A stretch of DNA of 64,000 bases from Acidiflorens sp963841945. GTDB taxonomy: Bacteria > Acidobacteriota > Terriglobia > Terriglobales > Acidobacteriaceae. Of this stretch, positions 33,347 through 43,885 are shown piece after piece. The notes beneath the pieces are model-generated. The model was not told the origin of the DNA and did no database searches. It saw only the letters and a program-made list of their open reading frames with translations. Made by a program: the position numbers and the translations under genes. Numbering within the stretch: position 1 is the stretch's first letter; each line of letters begins with the position of its first letter. The stretch lies in the NCBI GenBank assembly GCA_963841945.1, contig CAWJFC010000018.1, positions 32,885 through 96,884 of the forward strand, given 5' to 3'.

Positions 33347-35637
33347 TGGATCTCTTTACCGCACGCGCTCGCCGCCTTGCGACATGGGCCTTGTTCGGGC
33401 TCGCACTGGCATTCGCCTTCGTCGCCGGACTGCGCACCGTCTCCGATTTCGACGTGGGGTGGTTGCTGGCGACCGGCCGCTATCTCGTCACTCACCACGT
33501 GGTGCCAAAGACAGAAATCCTGTCCTACACCGCCTACGGTACCCCATGGATTTATCCGCCCTTTGGCGGAGCACTGCTCTATCTGCTCTATTCCGCAGGC
33601 GGATTCGCGGCCCTTTCGTGGTTGAACGCAATTGCCTGCGCGCTCGTGACCGCGCTCGCCATCGGACGCCCGCGCCTTCTTAGCTGCTCGCTGGCCATCC
33701 TCGCCGTGCCCTCCATTGCATTTCGCACGGTCCCACGCGCTGAACTCTTCACGATGGTTTTCTTCACCGCGTATCTCGCCCTCTTGTGTAATCAACGGCG
33801 GGGAGGACGCGTCTGGCTTTGGCTGCTGCCTTCGATCATGCTGGTCTGGGTCAACTCTCACTCCGGGTTCGCAGCCGGAATCGCGTTGCTGGGTGCCTAT
33901 GTAGCCCAGGAACTCATGGATCTTTGTTTTTCTTCACGCCGCTCGGATGCTGCCCGGCGCCTGAAGAGCGCTGCGCCCTGGCTCGTGCTTTCGCTGCTCG
34001 CAACGTTGATCAATCCATGGGGCGTCGGAGTCTATCGCGCACTGCTTGCCCACAACAAACTCGCGGACTTCCAAAGCGGCGTGGTCGGCGAGTGGTCGGC
34101 GATGCGCCTTACGGCCGCCTCCTTCGCAACCGCATTCCAACTGCGCGATCCGGGCAGCGGCTACTGGTGGCTACTGGTTTTTGCGGGCGTAGCCGCCGTG
34201 GCTGCCCTTTATCGCCGCCAGTTTGTCGACGCTCTTTTGCTCGCTGGCGCGGCCTACCTCTCGCTCGAACATGTGCGCTTTCAGGCGTTGTTCGCCGTCG
34301 TCGTCATCGTGATCTCCGGCGAAGTATTCTCCCGTCTGGATTTTCCATTTCGAGAAACGGCACGTCGCGCGATCCTTACTACCGCCGCAACTGCCGTCGC
34401 GATTGCAACCATAATGATTGCCTCTCTCGCCCTGCTCCACATCGCCGACACCGTCAGCAATCACTGGTATCTGGCGGATGGTGAGTTTTCATTGTTTGGC
34501 ACTGGATTGTCCTGGTGGTATCCGCAACGGGCCTCCCAGTTCATTGAGAGCAACGCCCTTCCGGGGCAAATTTTCAACGACTACAACAGCGGCGGCTACC
34601 TGACTCTGCGGCTCGGCCCCCGGTATCGTGACTTCGCAGACGGGCGCGGAATTCCATTCCCCGTCGAGCGTCTCATCGAGCAAGCCACGCTCCAGCAGTC
34701 GTCACCCGACTCGCCCGAGTGGGCGCGGGCTGCCGACCGCTATGGCATCAACACCATCATCCTGTCGATCGCGCGCACTGCCGGCCTGGAGTACGTTCCC
34801 TTGCGGCAGTACTGCTCCAGCAGCCAGTGGAAACCTGTTCATCTCGATGCTGTCTCGATCGTGCTCGTTCGCAACCGTCCCGAGAATCAGCCATGGATAG
34901 AACGTTTCGCGCTTGATTGCGCAAGCTATCGCATTGCCCCGCCGTCCACCGACTCTTTACCCGTCGATCGGCTGAGCGCGCGGCAACGCGCCGAGCTCTA
35001 CACCTTTTACGCGAATACGGCTTCGATTTACTACATGCTGGGACGCGACAACGAAGCCGCCAGCGCCGTGAGCCGCGCGGAGAAGCTGTTCGCGGATGAT
35101 CCGAGCATGCCGATGCTGGCCGGGCAAATGGCGCAGGCCGATGGCAATCTCGCCGAGGCCGAGGCACAGTATCGCGTGGCACTCCAGATTCGCTCCACCG
35201 ACATGGGGTGGTTCTTGTTGGCTCGTGCGCTGCTGGCGGAAAAGAAATATTCGGAAGCCGCGTCGTCGCTCCAGAACTCCGCCGATTTAGCCGTGTCACC
35301 CGCCAGCCGTTACCGGTTTCTCGGCAATGTCGACCTGGCTCTGAACCGGCCGGAAGAAGCGCTCGCCGCCTTTGCGAAAGCGGAGCATTTTGGAGAAAAG
35401 CTGGCCGCCCTGCCTGGCTATGAATTATCCGAGTCCCAGGTGGCCGAAGGCCGCGCCCGTGCCTGGCTCGCGCTGCATGATGCCAGCCAGGCTACAGCCT
35501 TTGCCCAGAAGGCTACGCGCTTGGCGCCTAATCCGCAGCGTTGGAACCTTCTCGCCGAGTGCTATAGCGCACAGGGACGAACCGAGGAAGCCGAACAAGC
35601 GCGAAGCCACGCGAAAGAATTGTTGGCCGCGCAATAA
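33346..35637 (+). CDS. Polytopic membrane protein with C-terminal TPR repeats
   Basis: 763 residues. The first 350 have about ten TM segments (for example LFGLALAFAFVAGL, GLTVSDF..., WLLPSIMLVWVNSHSGF). The segment NDYNSGGYLTLRLGPRYRDFADGRG is a loop found in GT-C-like membrane glycosyltransferases. From about 560 on come TPR units (AELYTFYANTASIYYMLGRD, AEAQYRVALQIRSTDMGWFL). A GT-C-type glycosyltransferase acting with the upstream GtrB-like enzyme is plausible; catalytic residues were not confirmed. Starts in the stop codon of the glycosyltransferase gene. Confidence 0.72.
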   Translation: MDLFTARARRLATWALFGLALAFAFVAGLRTVSDFDVGWLLATGRYLVTHHVVPKTEILSYTAYGTPWIYPPFGGALLYLLYSAGGFAALSWLNAIACALVTALAIGRPRLLSCSLAILAVPSIAFRTVPRAELFTMVFFTAYLALLCNQRRGGRVWLWLLPSIMLVWVNSHSGFAAGIALLGAYVAQELMDLCFSSRRSDAARRLKSAAPWLVLSLLATLINPWGVGVYRALLAHNKLADFQSGVVGEWSAMRLTAASFATAFQLRDPGSGYWWLLVFAGVAAVAALYRRQFVDALLLAGAAYLSLEHVRFQALFAVVVIVISGEVFSRLDFPFRETARRAILTTAATAVAIATIMIASLALLHIADTVSNHWYLADGEFSLFGTGLSWWYPQRASQFIESNALPGQIFNDYNSGGYLTLRLGPRYRDFADGRGIPFPVERLIEQATLQQSSPDSPEWARAADRYGINTIILSIARTAGLEYVPLRQYCSSSQWKPVHLDAVSIVLVRNRPENQPWIERFALDCASYRIAPPSTDSLPVDRLSARQRAELYTFYANTASIYYMLGRDNEAASAVSRAEKLFADDPSMPMLAGQMAQADGNLAEAEAQYRVALQIRSTDMGWFLLARALLAEKKYSEAASSLQNSADLAVSPASRYRFLGNVDLALNRPEEALAAFAKAEHFGEKLAALPGYELSESQVAEGRARAWLALHDASQATAFAQKATRLAPNPQRWNLLAECYSAQGRTEEAEQARSHAKELLAAQ

Positions 35638-35765
35638 CAAGCATCCGCCGATCGTCCCACTGGGAAACCGCGCCGCGAACTCCGCCTGATGACACGTCTT
35701 CCTTTCGCCCCGCCGGGCGCCGTTTTCCACAGGGTGCCGCCTCCGGTACCTATTACCATAGTTCG

Positions 35766-35795
35766 TTGCCCGCTTGCCTCCCCCAAACCTATAAT
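35766..35795 (+). promoter_or_regulatory. Sigma-70-like promoter before the GAF-GGDEF gene
   Basis: TTGCCC (35766-35771) and TATAAT (35790-35795) are 18 bases apart. The -10 is perfect and the -35 matches 4 of 6. It precedes the ATG at 35838 by 43 bases, and GAGGAG directly before that ATG serves as ribosome site. Confidence 0.5.
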
Positions 35796-35837
35796 TTTTT
35801 ATCTCTTAGTTTCTATCTCTCACAGCACGAGGAGTAG

Positions 35838-36890
35838 ATGTCGGAGGCTGCGGGTACGTCCCCAATTCGCCAGTCGCGCGAGCTGACGATTTTTCATGAT
35901 GTCGCCAAGGCCCTGACCTCGTCGCTCAACCTCGACTCGATCCTGCAGACCATCATGGAGAAGATGGCGGAATATTTCCGCCCTGACACCTGGTCGCTCC
36001 TCATGGTCGACGAAGAAAAAGACGAGCTTTATTTCGCCATCGCGGTCGGCGCTGCCGCCGAAGTTTTATCCAAGGCGCGGCTCAAAGTGGGGGAGGGAAT
36101 TGCCGGCTGGGTGGCCAAGCACGGGCAGCCCTTGATCGTTCCGGATGTGGCCGCCGATCAGCGCTTTTCGTCGCGGCTCGACGAGATCACCCGCCTGCAG
36201 ACCCGCTCCGTCATCTGTGTTCCTTTGCGCTCGAAACACCGCGTGCTCGGCGTGATCCAGCTCATCAACGCCGACGTCGGTCCAAGCGAGCAGGAGATGT
36301 TTTTCCTGCAGGCCTTGTGCGACTACGCGGCCATCGCCATCGAGAACGCCCGCGCCGTCGAAAAAATTCAGGAACTGACCATCACCGACGATTGCACCGG
36401 CCTATTCAACGCCCGCCATCTTTACAAGACGCTCGAAACCGAGGTCTACCGCTCGGCCCGCTTTGGCTACCAGTTCAGTGTCATCTTCATCGACCTCGAT
36501 CACTTCAAGACCGTCAACGATACCCATGGGCACCTCGTGGGCAGCCGGCTGCTGGCCGAAGTCGGATACCTGATCAAAGCCCAGCTCCGTTTGATCGATT
36601 TCGCCTTCCGCTACGGTGGGGACGAATTTGTTGTGCTGTTGCCGCAGACCGGAAAGGATCAGGCGGTAGTCGTGGCGCGGCGTTTGCAGGAATCTCTGCG
36701 CGCCGGTAACTTCTGCGCCGAACAGGGCCTGAACCTGCCGGTACGCGCCAGCATGGGTCTCGCAACCTTTCCGCACGACGCGCAGACCCCACACGACATC
36801 ATTCGCCAGGCCGACGAGATGATGTATGTCGTCAAGAACACCACCCGCGACAACATCGGCGTCGCCTCGCGCGGCATGGTGGAAACCTAA
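35838..36890 (+). CDS. Diguanylate cyclase, GAF-GGDEF
   Basis: 350 residues. GAF domain at about 20-170 (LKVGEGIAGWVAKHGQPL) and a GGDEF domain at about 180-345 with the catalytic GGDEF at 260-264 and a proper inhibitory I-site R-x-x-D (RLID, 251-254) five residues upstream, so it should make c-di-GMP and be feedback inhibited. Soluble, cytoplasmic; the GAF ligand is unknown. Normal start with GAGGAG ribosome site. Confidence 0.92.
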   Translation: MSEAAGTSPIRQSRELTIFHDVAKALTSSLNLDSILQTIMEKMAEYFRPDTWSLLMVDEEKDELYFAIAVGAAAEVLSKARLKVGEGIAGWVAKHGQPLIVPDVAADQRFSSRLDEITRLQTRSVICVPLRSKHRVLGVIQLINADVGPSEQEMFFLQALCDYAAIAIENARAVEKIQELTITDDCTGLFNARHLYKTLETEVYRSARFGYQFSVIFIDLDHFKTVNDTHGHLVGSRLLAEVGYLIKAQLRLIDFAFRYGGDEFVVLLPQTGKDQAVVVARRLQESLRAGNFCAEQGLNLPVRASMGLATFPHDAQTPHDIIRQADEMMYVVKNTTRDNIGVASRGMVET

Positions 36891-36891
36891 A

Positions 36892-36993
36892 ATCGGGTCA
36901 TCGGCTGATCGGGTCATCTAGCCAACTGAAATCCCATACCCAGCTTGCTCCGGTTTTAGATGATTAGATGACCCGATCGCCCGATGACCCGAT
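36892..36993. repeat. 29-bp inverted repeat with internal 16-base repeat, between convergent genes
   Basis: Arms at 36892-36920 and 36965-36993 are complementary over 27 of 29 bases. Each arm contains the 11-mer ATCGGGTCATC (or its complement) twice, 16 bases apart. It starts right after the TAA of the GAF-GGDEF gene and ends four bases before the stop of the convergent exported protein gene, so it could end both transcripts, though no long T run is present. Confidence 0.75.
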
Positions 36994-36996
36994 GCA

Positions 36997-38031
36997 CTAC
37001 TGCTGCTTTTCCCGCTTCTCCAGCGGTTTCGGCTCGGCATCCTTCTGCGCCTCTGGCGCTTCCGGTTTCACCGCAAACGCGTTCGCCGGCGCATTCGGAT
37101 TCACCCCGAAATCCCACACATAAAGGTTGATCGATTCCTTCCCCAGCATCTCGGCCACCGCATACTCCCCGGCGGCCAGTGGATCGATCGGCGTCACCTT
37201 GATCCAGCCTCCCGTAATCTCGGTTACGGTCGAGGGAATGAATCGTTCATCGGTTTTCGTCTTGCCGGTCACCGCCACTTTGACCGCGCCGGCCACGCGC
37301 TTGTTTCCCTTCGTCTCAACTCGAATAATCTTGAAGCGCTCCGAGGCCGGAATCGGTTGCGAGTCGGCCGGAACACGCCCCATCTCTTCCGCGCCAGTGG
37401 CCACCACTGGCGCGCCGGCAGCCGTATCGGCCCCGACATTGATATACAGAGACGGCACCGCCGTGTGCGCCTGCACCTTGGCGTGCGCGTCCGGAAGCTC
37501 GATATTCTGCTTCGAGCCCGAAAACGGATTGATCGCCGCCCGCAGAATATTCGCTCCCTTGCTGCGATTCAGGTCGCTCCCCGACTGCTGAATCTCCGCC
37601 AGTTCCGGCCCGTTCTGGTAAGTATCGAGCAGGTATACGCCCCCCTCATCGGACAGCCGCAGCCCAGGCGCGACCTCCGGTGTGCGCACCAGCGCGGCCT
37701 TGCGTTCAGCCTCAATTTCCTTGTCCAGATCGGCGGCCTCAGGGATCGACCCGCCAATCGAGCGCCCTTCCTCGTATTTCTTGGTCGCGTCCCAGTCGAT
37801 TAAGGAGTTGGGTACCTCTTCCCACTCGCCACGCTCGGCGCTGAAGTAGCGCACGCGGTCGCCGTGAACCTCGTATTTGGTAACGGATTGATAAGTGCCG
37901 TCTTTCAGGATGAGCCGGCTGGCCAGGGTCTGGGCGGAAATGTTGCGCACCGGCAAAAAAGCTATAAGCCCGAGAGCCGCGATCATTATTATTCGGGCCG
38001 TCCCGATCACGCGTTTCATTCCGAAGCCCAT
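36997..38031 (-). CDS. Exported protein of unknown function
   Basis: 344 residues with a signal peptide (MKRVIGTARIIMIAALGLIAFLP...NISAQT). The early part (LILKDGTYQSVTKYEVHGDRVRYFSAERGEW) resembles the short SH3-like 'DGS' module found in periplasmic proteins of this phylum; the rest is a predicted beta-rich domain with one conserved-looking ITGGWIKVTPIDPLAAGEYA. The C-terminus is a Pro/Glu/Lys tail. The ATG at 38031 has AAAGG upstream and is preferred over 38070; 38019 is also possible. Divergent from the esterase gene. Confidence 0.68.
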   Translation of the reverse strand: MGFGMKRVIGTARIIMIAALGLIAFLPVRNISAQTLASRLILKDGTYQSVTKYEVHGDRVRYFSAERGEWEEVPNSLIDWDATKKYEEGRSIGGSIPEAADLDKEIEAERKAALVRTPEVAPGLRLSDEGGVYLLDTYQNGPELAEIQQSGSDLNRSKGANILRAAINPFSGSKQNIELPDAHAKVQAHTAVPSLYINVGADTAAGAPVVATGAEEMGRVPADSQPIPASERFKIIRVETKGNKRVAGAVKVAVTGKTKTDERFIPSTVTEITGGWIKVTPIDPLAAGEYAVAEMLGKESINLYVWDFGVNPNAPANAFAVKPEAPEAQKDAEPKPLEKREKQQ

Positions 38032-38162
38032 TATCGACCTTTGCCCGCTGCCTGTAAAAGTTGGATGCAAAAGTTGAGGATGTTAGTTCCTTGGTACCTG
38101 AATAGGCCTTTCGAACCGAGGACCACGGTGCGTTCGAGTTTGAGACCTATGATAATGATTCC

Positions 38163-39047
38163 ATGAAAATTGGCCGCCGCGCTTTCGCTGCTTGTTTGTT
38201 CACAACGTTGCTCCTGACAGCCGCCTGCAAACGCGAAGCCCATGATCGGCCCGATCGCCCCCGGTTGAGTTCGAATGTCACCATGCGCGATGTCACCTTT
38301 CGCAGCGTGGCCCTCGGTCGCAGCATGCCATACCGCGTGATCTTGCCGACCCACATCCCTGCCGGTAGCGCGCTCCCCGTGGTCTATATGCTCCACGGTG
38401 GCGGAGGCGAGTTCCGCAACTGGTCGAACTATACAGACGTTGCCGAGTTTGCGGAGCACGGTCTAATTCTCGTGATGCCCGAAGCAGATGAGTCCTACTA
38501 CACTAACTCCGCCGATCGGCCACTGGATCGCTATGAAGACTACGTCGTTAAAGACTTGATCGCGGATGTGCAAGGTCGATTTCCGGCGGCCACAGGCCGG
38601 GCCAATCGCGCCATCATCGGCGTATCGATGGGTGGTTTTGGCGCCGTCAAGTTGGCGCTTCAGCATCCTGACTTATTCGGCTTTGCCGGTGGCATCAGCT
38701 CCGCTCTCGATGTCCCGACCCGGCCATTTTCGATCAGGCGTTACTCGCAGTGGCGTCATCATCGATCGATTTTCGGTCCGTGGAAGGGGCAAATCCAGCA
38801 AGCCAATGATCCTTTCGTGCTGGCACGCGCAGCAGATCCGGCACGGACTCCATACATGTTTCTGACATGCGGAGACAAGGAAGGATTGCTGCCGACCAAT
38901 CGAAGCTTCGCCGCCTTGCTCGATAGTCGTCATTTTCGTTTCGAGTTTCACGTGGTTCCGGGGGGCCACAACTGGACGCAATGGGAAGAGCGCCTGCCAG
39001 GCGTCTTCAACAGCCTATTAGCGCATCTGGGTCGAACTGAGAACTGA
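38163..39047 (+). CDS. Putative esterase lipoprotein (alpha/beta hydrolase, PF00756-like)
   Basis: 294 residues. A lipoprotein-type signal (LLLTAAC, Cys at residue 22) indicates an inner or outer membrane-anchored enzyme. Hydrolase motifs: oxyanion loop YMLHGGGG, nucleophile elbow GVSMGG (Ser at about 160), acid Asp in CGDKEG, and His in GGHNW. This is the family of esterase D/S-formylglutathione hydrolases and feruloyl esterases; substrate unknown. The stop codon lies inside a heptamer repeat array that starts in the last four codons. Confidence 0.82.
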   Translation: MKIGRRAFAACLFTTLLLTAACKREAHDRPDRPRLSSNVTMRDVTFRSVALGRSMPYRVILPTHIPAGSALPVVYMLHGGGGEFRNWSNYTDVAEFAEHGLILVMPEADESYYTNSADRPLDRYEDYVVKDLIADVQGRFPAATGRANRAIIGVSMGGFGAVKLALQHPDLFGFAGGISSALDVPTRPFSIRRYSQWRHHRSIFGPWKGQIQQANDPFVLARAADPARTPYMFLTCGDKEGLLPTNRSFAALLDSRHFRFEFHVVPGGHNWTQWEERLPGVFNSLLAHLGRTEN

Positions 39048-39069
39048 CAACTGACAACTGGCAACTGCC
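39035..39069. repeat. Five seven-base units spanning the end of the esterase gene
   Basis: AACTGAG, AACTGAC, AACTGAC, AACTGGC, AACTGCC follow without gaps. The array supplies the TGA stop codon (39045-39047) of the esterase and extends into the intergenic space before pyrG. Confidence 0.85.
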
Positions 39070-39166
39070 CTCTTTTTCCACATTCCCATCCTGAGAATCT
39101 TCTGCCATAATTGATCGTGCACCCCAACCTGCACAATCTTTCAAAAACAATTCAAGCGAGGAAGCG

Positions 39167-40849
<1,683 letters not shown>

Positions 40850-40857
40850 AAGTCGAG

Positions 40858-40932
40858 TTCACCACGGAGTCACGAAGACACAGAGAAAAACAAAGAAAAG
40901 TTTTCTCCGCGCCTCCGTGTCTCCGTGGTGAA
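40858..40932. repeat. 12-bp inverted repeat in the pyrG-kdsA gap
   Basis: TTCACCACGGAG (40858-40869) pairs perfectly with CTCCGTGGTGAA (40921-40932). The right part extends into CTCCGTGTCTCCGTGGTGAA. A relative (GATTCCGTGGTGAAAATCC) occurs near 48,660, downstream of kdsD. It looks like a dispersed palindromic element. Confidence 0.7.
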
Positions 40933-40965
40933 ACAATAATCTTTTGGCGTCTCGGCGGTAAATGA

Positions 40966-41814
40966 TTGAGTTCTTCTTTCCAAATCGATAACGTTCGCGT
41001 CGGTTCGGGCGACCTTTTCCTGATCGCGGGCCCATGTGTAATTGAGAGCGAAGATCACGCGCTGCGCATGGCCGAGATCATCAAAGGCGTAACGCGTTCG
41101 CTCAATTTTCCATTCATCTTCAAAGCCTCCTACGACAAGGCCAATCGCACCTCCATCCGCAGCTTTCGTGGCCCCGGAACGAAAGAAGGCCTGCGCGTTC
41201 TGAAGAAGGTTAAAGACGAAGTCCACATCCCGGTCCTCACCGACGTGCACCAGGTCGCGGATGTCGCCGCCGTAGCCGAGGTCGTCGATGTGCTCCAGAT
41301 CCCCGCCTTCCTCTGCCGCCAGACCGATCTGATCGTGGCCGCCGCGCTCAGCGGACGTCCCGTCAACATTAAGAAGGGCCAGTTCGTCTCGCCCTGGGAT
41401 ATGAAGCACGCCGTCGAAAAGTGCCGCGACGCCGGCAACAGCCAGGTCTTCGTCACCGAGCGCGGCTCAAGCTTCGGCTACAACAATCTCGTCGTCGATA
41501 TGCGTGCGCTGGCCATTATGCGCAAATTCGCGCCGGTCGTCTTTGACGCCACTCACTCCGTCCAACTTCCATCCGCCTCCCACGGCGACGAAGACGGCCC
41601 CGCCGTCAGCGGAGGCCAGCCCGAATTTATTCCCGTCCTCTCTCGCGCCGCCGTCGCCGCAGGCGTGGACGGCATTTTCATGGAAGTTCACGACAATCCC
41701 AAAGAGGCCAAGAGCGACGGCGCCAATGCCCTCGACTCCCGCAACCTGCGCGCCGTCCTGAAAGAACTCCAGGCCGTGCGCCACGCCATCGACGCCGCCC
41801 GCGCCACCCCGTAG
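40966..41814 (+). CDS. kdsA: 3-deoxy-D-manno-octulosonate 8-phosphate synthase
   Basis: 282 residues. Condenses arabinose-5-phosphate and PEP to Kdo-8-phosphate for LPS core. Motifs: LIAGPCVIES, FKASYDKANRTS, LTDVHQ, IPAFLCRQTDL, and FDATHSVQ. Starts at a TTG (40966); the ATG two codons earlier is out of frame, and no in-frame ATG precedes. Its upstream neighbour is pyrG and its pathway partner kdsD is 5.8 kb downstream; CTP made by PyrG would be used by KdsB, which is not seen here. Confidence 0.95.
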   Translation: MSSSFQIDNVRVGSGDLFLIAGPCVIESEDHALRMAEIIKGVTRSLNFPFIFKASYDKANRTSIRSFRGPGTKEGLRVLKKVKDEVHIPVLTDVHQVADVAAVAEVVDVLQIPAFLCRQTDLIVAAALSGRPVNIKKGQFVSPWDMKHAVEKCRDAGNSQVFVTERGSSFGYNNLVVDMRALAIMRKFAPVVFDATHSVQLPSASHGDEDGPAVSGGQPEFIPVLSRAAVAAGVDGIFMEVHDNPKEAKSDGANALDSRNLRAVLKELQAVRHAIDAARATP

Positions 41815-41851
41815 GAGATTGCGGAAGTAATTCAGGTTGCGGCTCGCGGCC

Positions 41852-41893
41852 GACCGACGACGAATGACTAACGACGAACGCCCAGCGCCCAGC
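41852..41893. repeat. Six seven-base units after kdsA
   Basis: GACCGAC, GACGAAT, GACTAAC, GACGAAC, GCCCAGC, GCCCAGC in unbroken seven-base register, starting 38 bases after the kdsA stop. The GACTAAC unit is the same as in the array at 59471-59498. Confidence 0.8.
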
Positions 41894-41950
41894 ATCTGCT
41901 CTCTCCCCTGAATCTGTTACCATCTCCGCCACATCTGATTGTCATCCCGT

Positions 41951-43093
41951 ATGCACGTGTGGGCCTCGATCGCCGGCGCTGTTCTCGTCTTCACCATTCT
42001 GCTCGACGCCTTTGAAACCGTCGTACTGCCCCGGCGCATTCAGCGCCATTTCCGCTTTACCGTCCTGTTTTTCAGGAGCACCTGGCCGCGTTGGACCGGC
42101 ATTGCGAGCCACATTAAGAACCTCTCGCGGCGCGAGGGTTTTCTCGCCTATTACGGCCCGCTTTCGCTCATCTTTCTCCTCGGCTTCTGGGCCCTGGGCC
42201 TCATTCTTGGCTTCGCCGGCGTGCAGTATGGACTGGGCGAGCATCTAGCGCTGAGCGGCGAGAAGATCACCTTCGGCAAGGTTCTCTATCAGAGCGGCCA
42301 AACGTTCTTTACGCTCGGCTATGGCGACATCGTGCCCACCAACACGGCAGCCCGCATGCTCGCCGTCCTGGAAGGGGGCATGGGCTTCGCCTTTCTGGGC
42401 GTGGTCGTCGGCTACCTGCCCGTCATTTACAACTCCTTTGCGGCGCGCGAAATTGAAATCTCTCTGCTCGATGCGCGCGCCGGCTCTCCCCCCACCGCCG
42501 TCGAATTCCTGGGACGTCTCGGCTGCTGTCCCGATCAGGCGGTGCTCGACGACATCTTTCGCGGCTGGGAGCGCTGGTGCGCCGACCTGCTCTCCAGCCA
42601 GATTTCCTACCCTGTCCTGAGCTACTTTCGCTCCCAGCACAGCAATCAATCCTGGCTGGGCGCGCTTACCGTGATGCTCGACGTTACCTCGCTGGTGATG
42701 ACCGGTGTCGACGGCATTCACGCCGATCAGGCCAAGCTCACCTTCGCTATTGCGCGCCATGCCGCCGTCGATCTGGCGCAGGTAGTGAATTCCAAATACA
42801 GTCCCCATGATCCCGATCGTCTCGTTCCGGACGATCGACACCGCCTCCGCACCGAACTCGCCATGCGCGGAGTCACCATGAACGATGATCCCGGCGCAGA
42901 GCAGAAGTTAGGCCAGCTTCGCGAGGTCTACGAGCCTTATCTCCACGGCCTGAGCCGCCGTTTGCACATGACCCTCCCGCCCTGGATCCATGACGGCCGC
43001 AAGAAAGACAACTGGCAAGGCGGTCCATGGGATCGCGCCATTCAAGCGCAGGCCCTCGAGCATCCCGGCCACAAGGTCGAAGATCATTTCTGA
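41951..43093 (+). CDS. Two-TM potassium-channel-like membrane protein with long cytoplasmic tail
   Basis: 380 residues. TM segments near the N-terminus (WASIAGAVLVFTILL, and LSLIFLLGFWALGLILGFAG), a pore loop with selectivity filter TLGYGDIVP at about 121-129, then a third TM (MLAVLEGGMGFAFLGVVVGYLP). The remaining 230 residues are helical and lack RCK/TrkA motifs. The filter fits a K+ channel; the tail is unassigned. The ATG at 41951 is preferred; a TTG 12 bases upstream is possible. Precedes a small four-TM protein. Confidence 0.75.
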   Translation: MHVWASIAGAVLVFTILLDAFETVVLPRRIQRHFRFTVLFFRSTWPRWTGIASHIKNLSRREGFLAYYGPLSLIFLLGFWALGLILGFAGVQYGLGEHLALSGEKITFGKVLYQSGQTFFTLGYGDIVPTNTAARMLAVLEGGMGFAFLGVVVGYLPVIYNSFAAREIEISLLDARAGSPPTAVEFLGRLGCCPDQAVLDDIFRGWERWCADLLSSQISYPVLSYFRSQHSNQSWLGALTVMLDVTSLVMTGVDGIHADQAKLTFAIARHAAVDLAQVVNSKYSPHDPDRLVPDDRHRLRTELAMRGVTMNDDPGAEQKLGQLREVYEPYLHGLSRRLHMTLPPWIHDGRKKDNWQGGPWDRAIQAQALEHPGHKVEDHF

Positions 43094-43171
43094 AATGATT
43101 CTCTGTTGGCCCTCTCGGCACCTGCGAATTCGATGCGTTGGTCCGGGCGCTCCACAGGATAAAATGCTCCC

Positions 43172-43684
43172 GTGAAATCTCTCTCCGCGCGAGCCGAGTT
43201 CTGGCTGATCGCCGCGGGATACGTCGCCGTCGTCGCCATTGCGGCGATCTTGCTCCTTGGCAGGTACCTCCAGGAAATCGCTCATCCCGCCGACGCGGCG
43301 GCTGCCGGCGGCATGTACGCTGCCGGCGACGCCATCCTCTATCTCTTCATTGCCTGTCTCTTCATGATCCCAACCTTTTTTCTGCTGCGGGTCATGGCCC
43401 GATCCGAGGCCCGTTTTACAGCCTATTCGCAGCTCCTGCTGGCATTCAGCCTGAGCGCGCCATTGTGTCTGGCATTGCTATTTTTTGGCCTGGATCGTGT
43501 GCCGCAGATGCTCGGGTTTCTCTGTTTGTACAGGCTGGTTTGGTCGCCTCTCGTTTTAGTGGGAATCATTGTCAGCAGACTCGTGGCCAGATTCCCCCGC
43601 CCCAAAAGGTTCACTACGTATGCGGTCCTCGTCGAGGGATTAACACTCGCCGTTGCCATTGCGCTTCTTTTTCGACGCCATTAG
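43172..43684 (+). CDS. Four-TM integral membrane protein
   Basis: 170 residues with four clear hydrophobic helices (AEFWLIAAGYVAVVAIAAILLLG, AILYLFIACLFMIPTFFLLR, AFSLSAPLCLALLFFGL, YRLVWSPLVLVGIIVSRLV, with a final TLAVAIALLF). Function unknown. Follows the channel-like gene by 78 bases. Confidence 0.62.
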   Translation: MKSLSARAEFWLIAAGYVAVVAIAAILLLGRYLQEIAHPADAAAAGGMYAAGDAILYLFIACLFMIPTFFLLRVMARSEARFTAYSQLLLAFSLSAPLCLALLFFGLDRVPQMLGFLCLYRLVWSPLVLVGIIVSRLVARFPRPKRFTTYAVLVEGLTLAVAIALLFRRH

Positions 43685-43885
43685 CCCGCGATCATCCTCA
43701 TAGTCTGCAACCTACCTCGTGGAGCTGCAACTCCAGACGAATTCAAGTGCCCCCAGGACACGTTTCTCAGGCCCAATGGGTGGTTACCACGGTGTGCGAC
43801 TTCTTCGTAACCCCTTAGAATCAGGCGCTTTTCGCATAGTAACCTGTTGAAGAGATTGAGCCAAACAGCCGATAACACCGAAAGA

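Noticed and set aside
38147..38162. Fur-like word GATAATGATT before the esterase gene
   Set aside because: Only one half-site and it abuts the start codon; too little for a Fur box.
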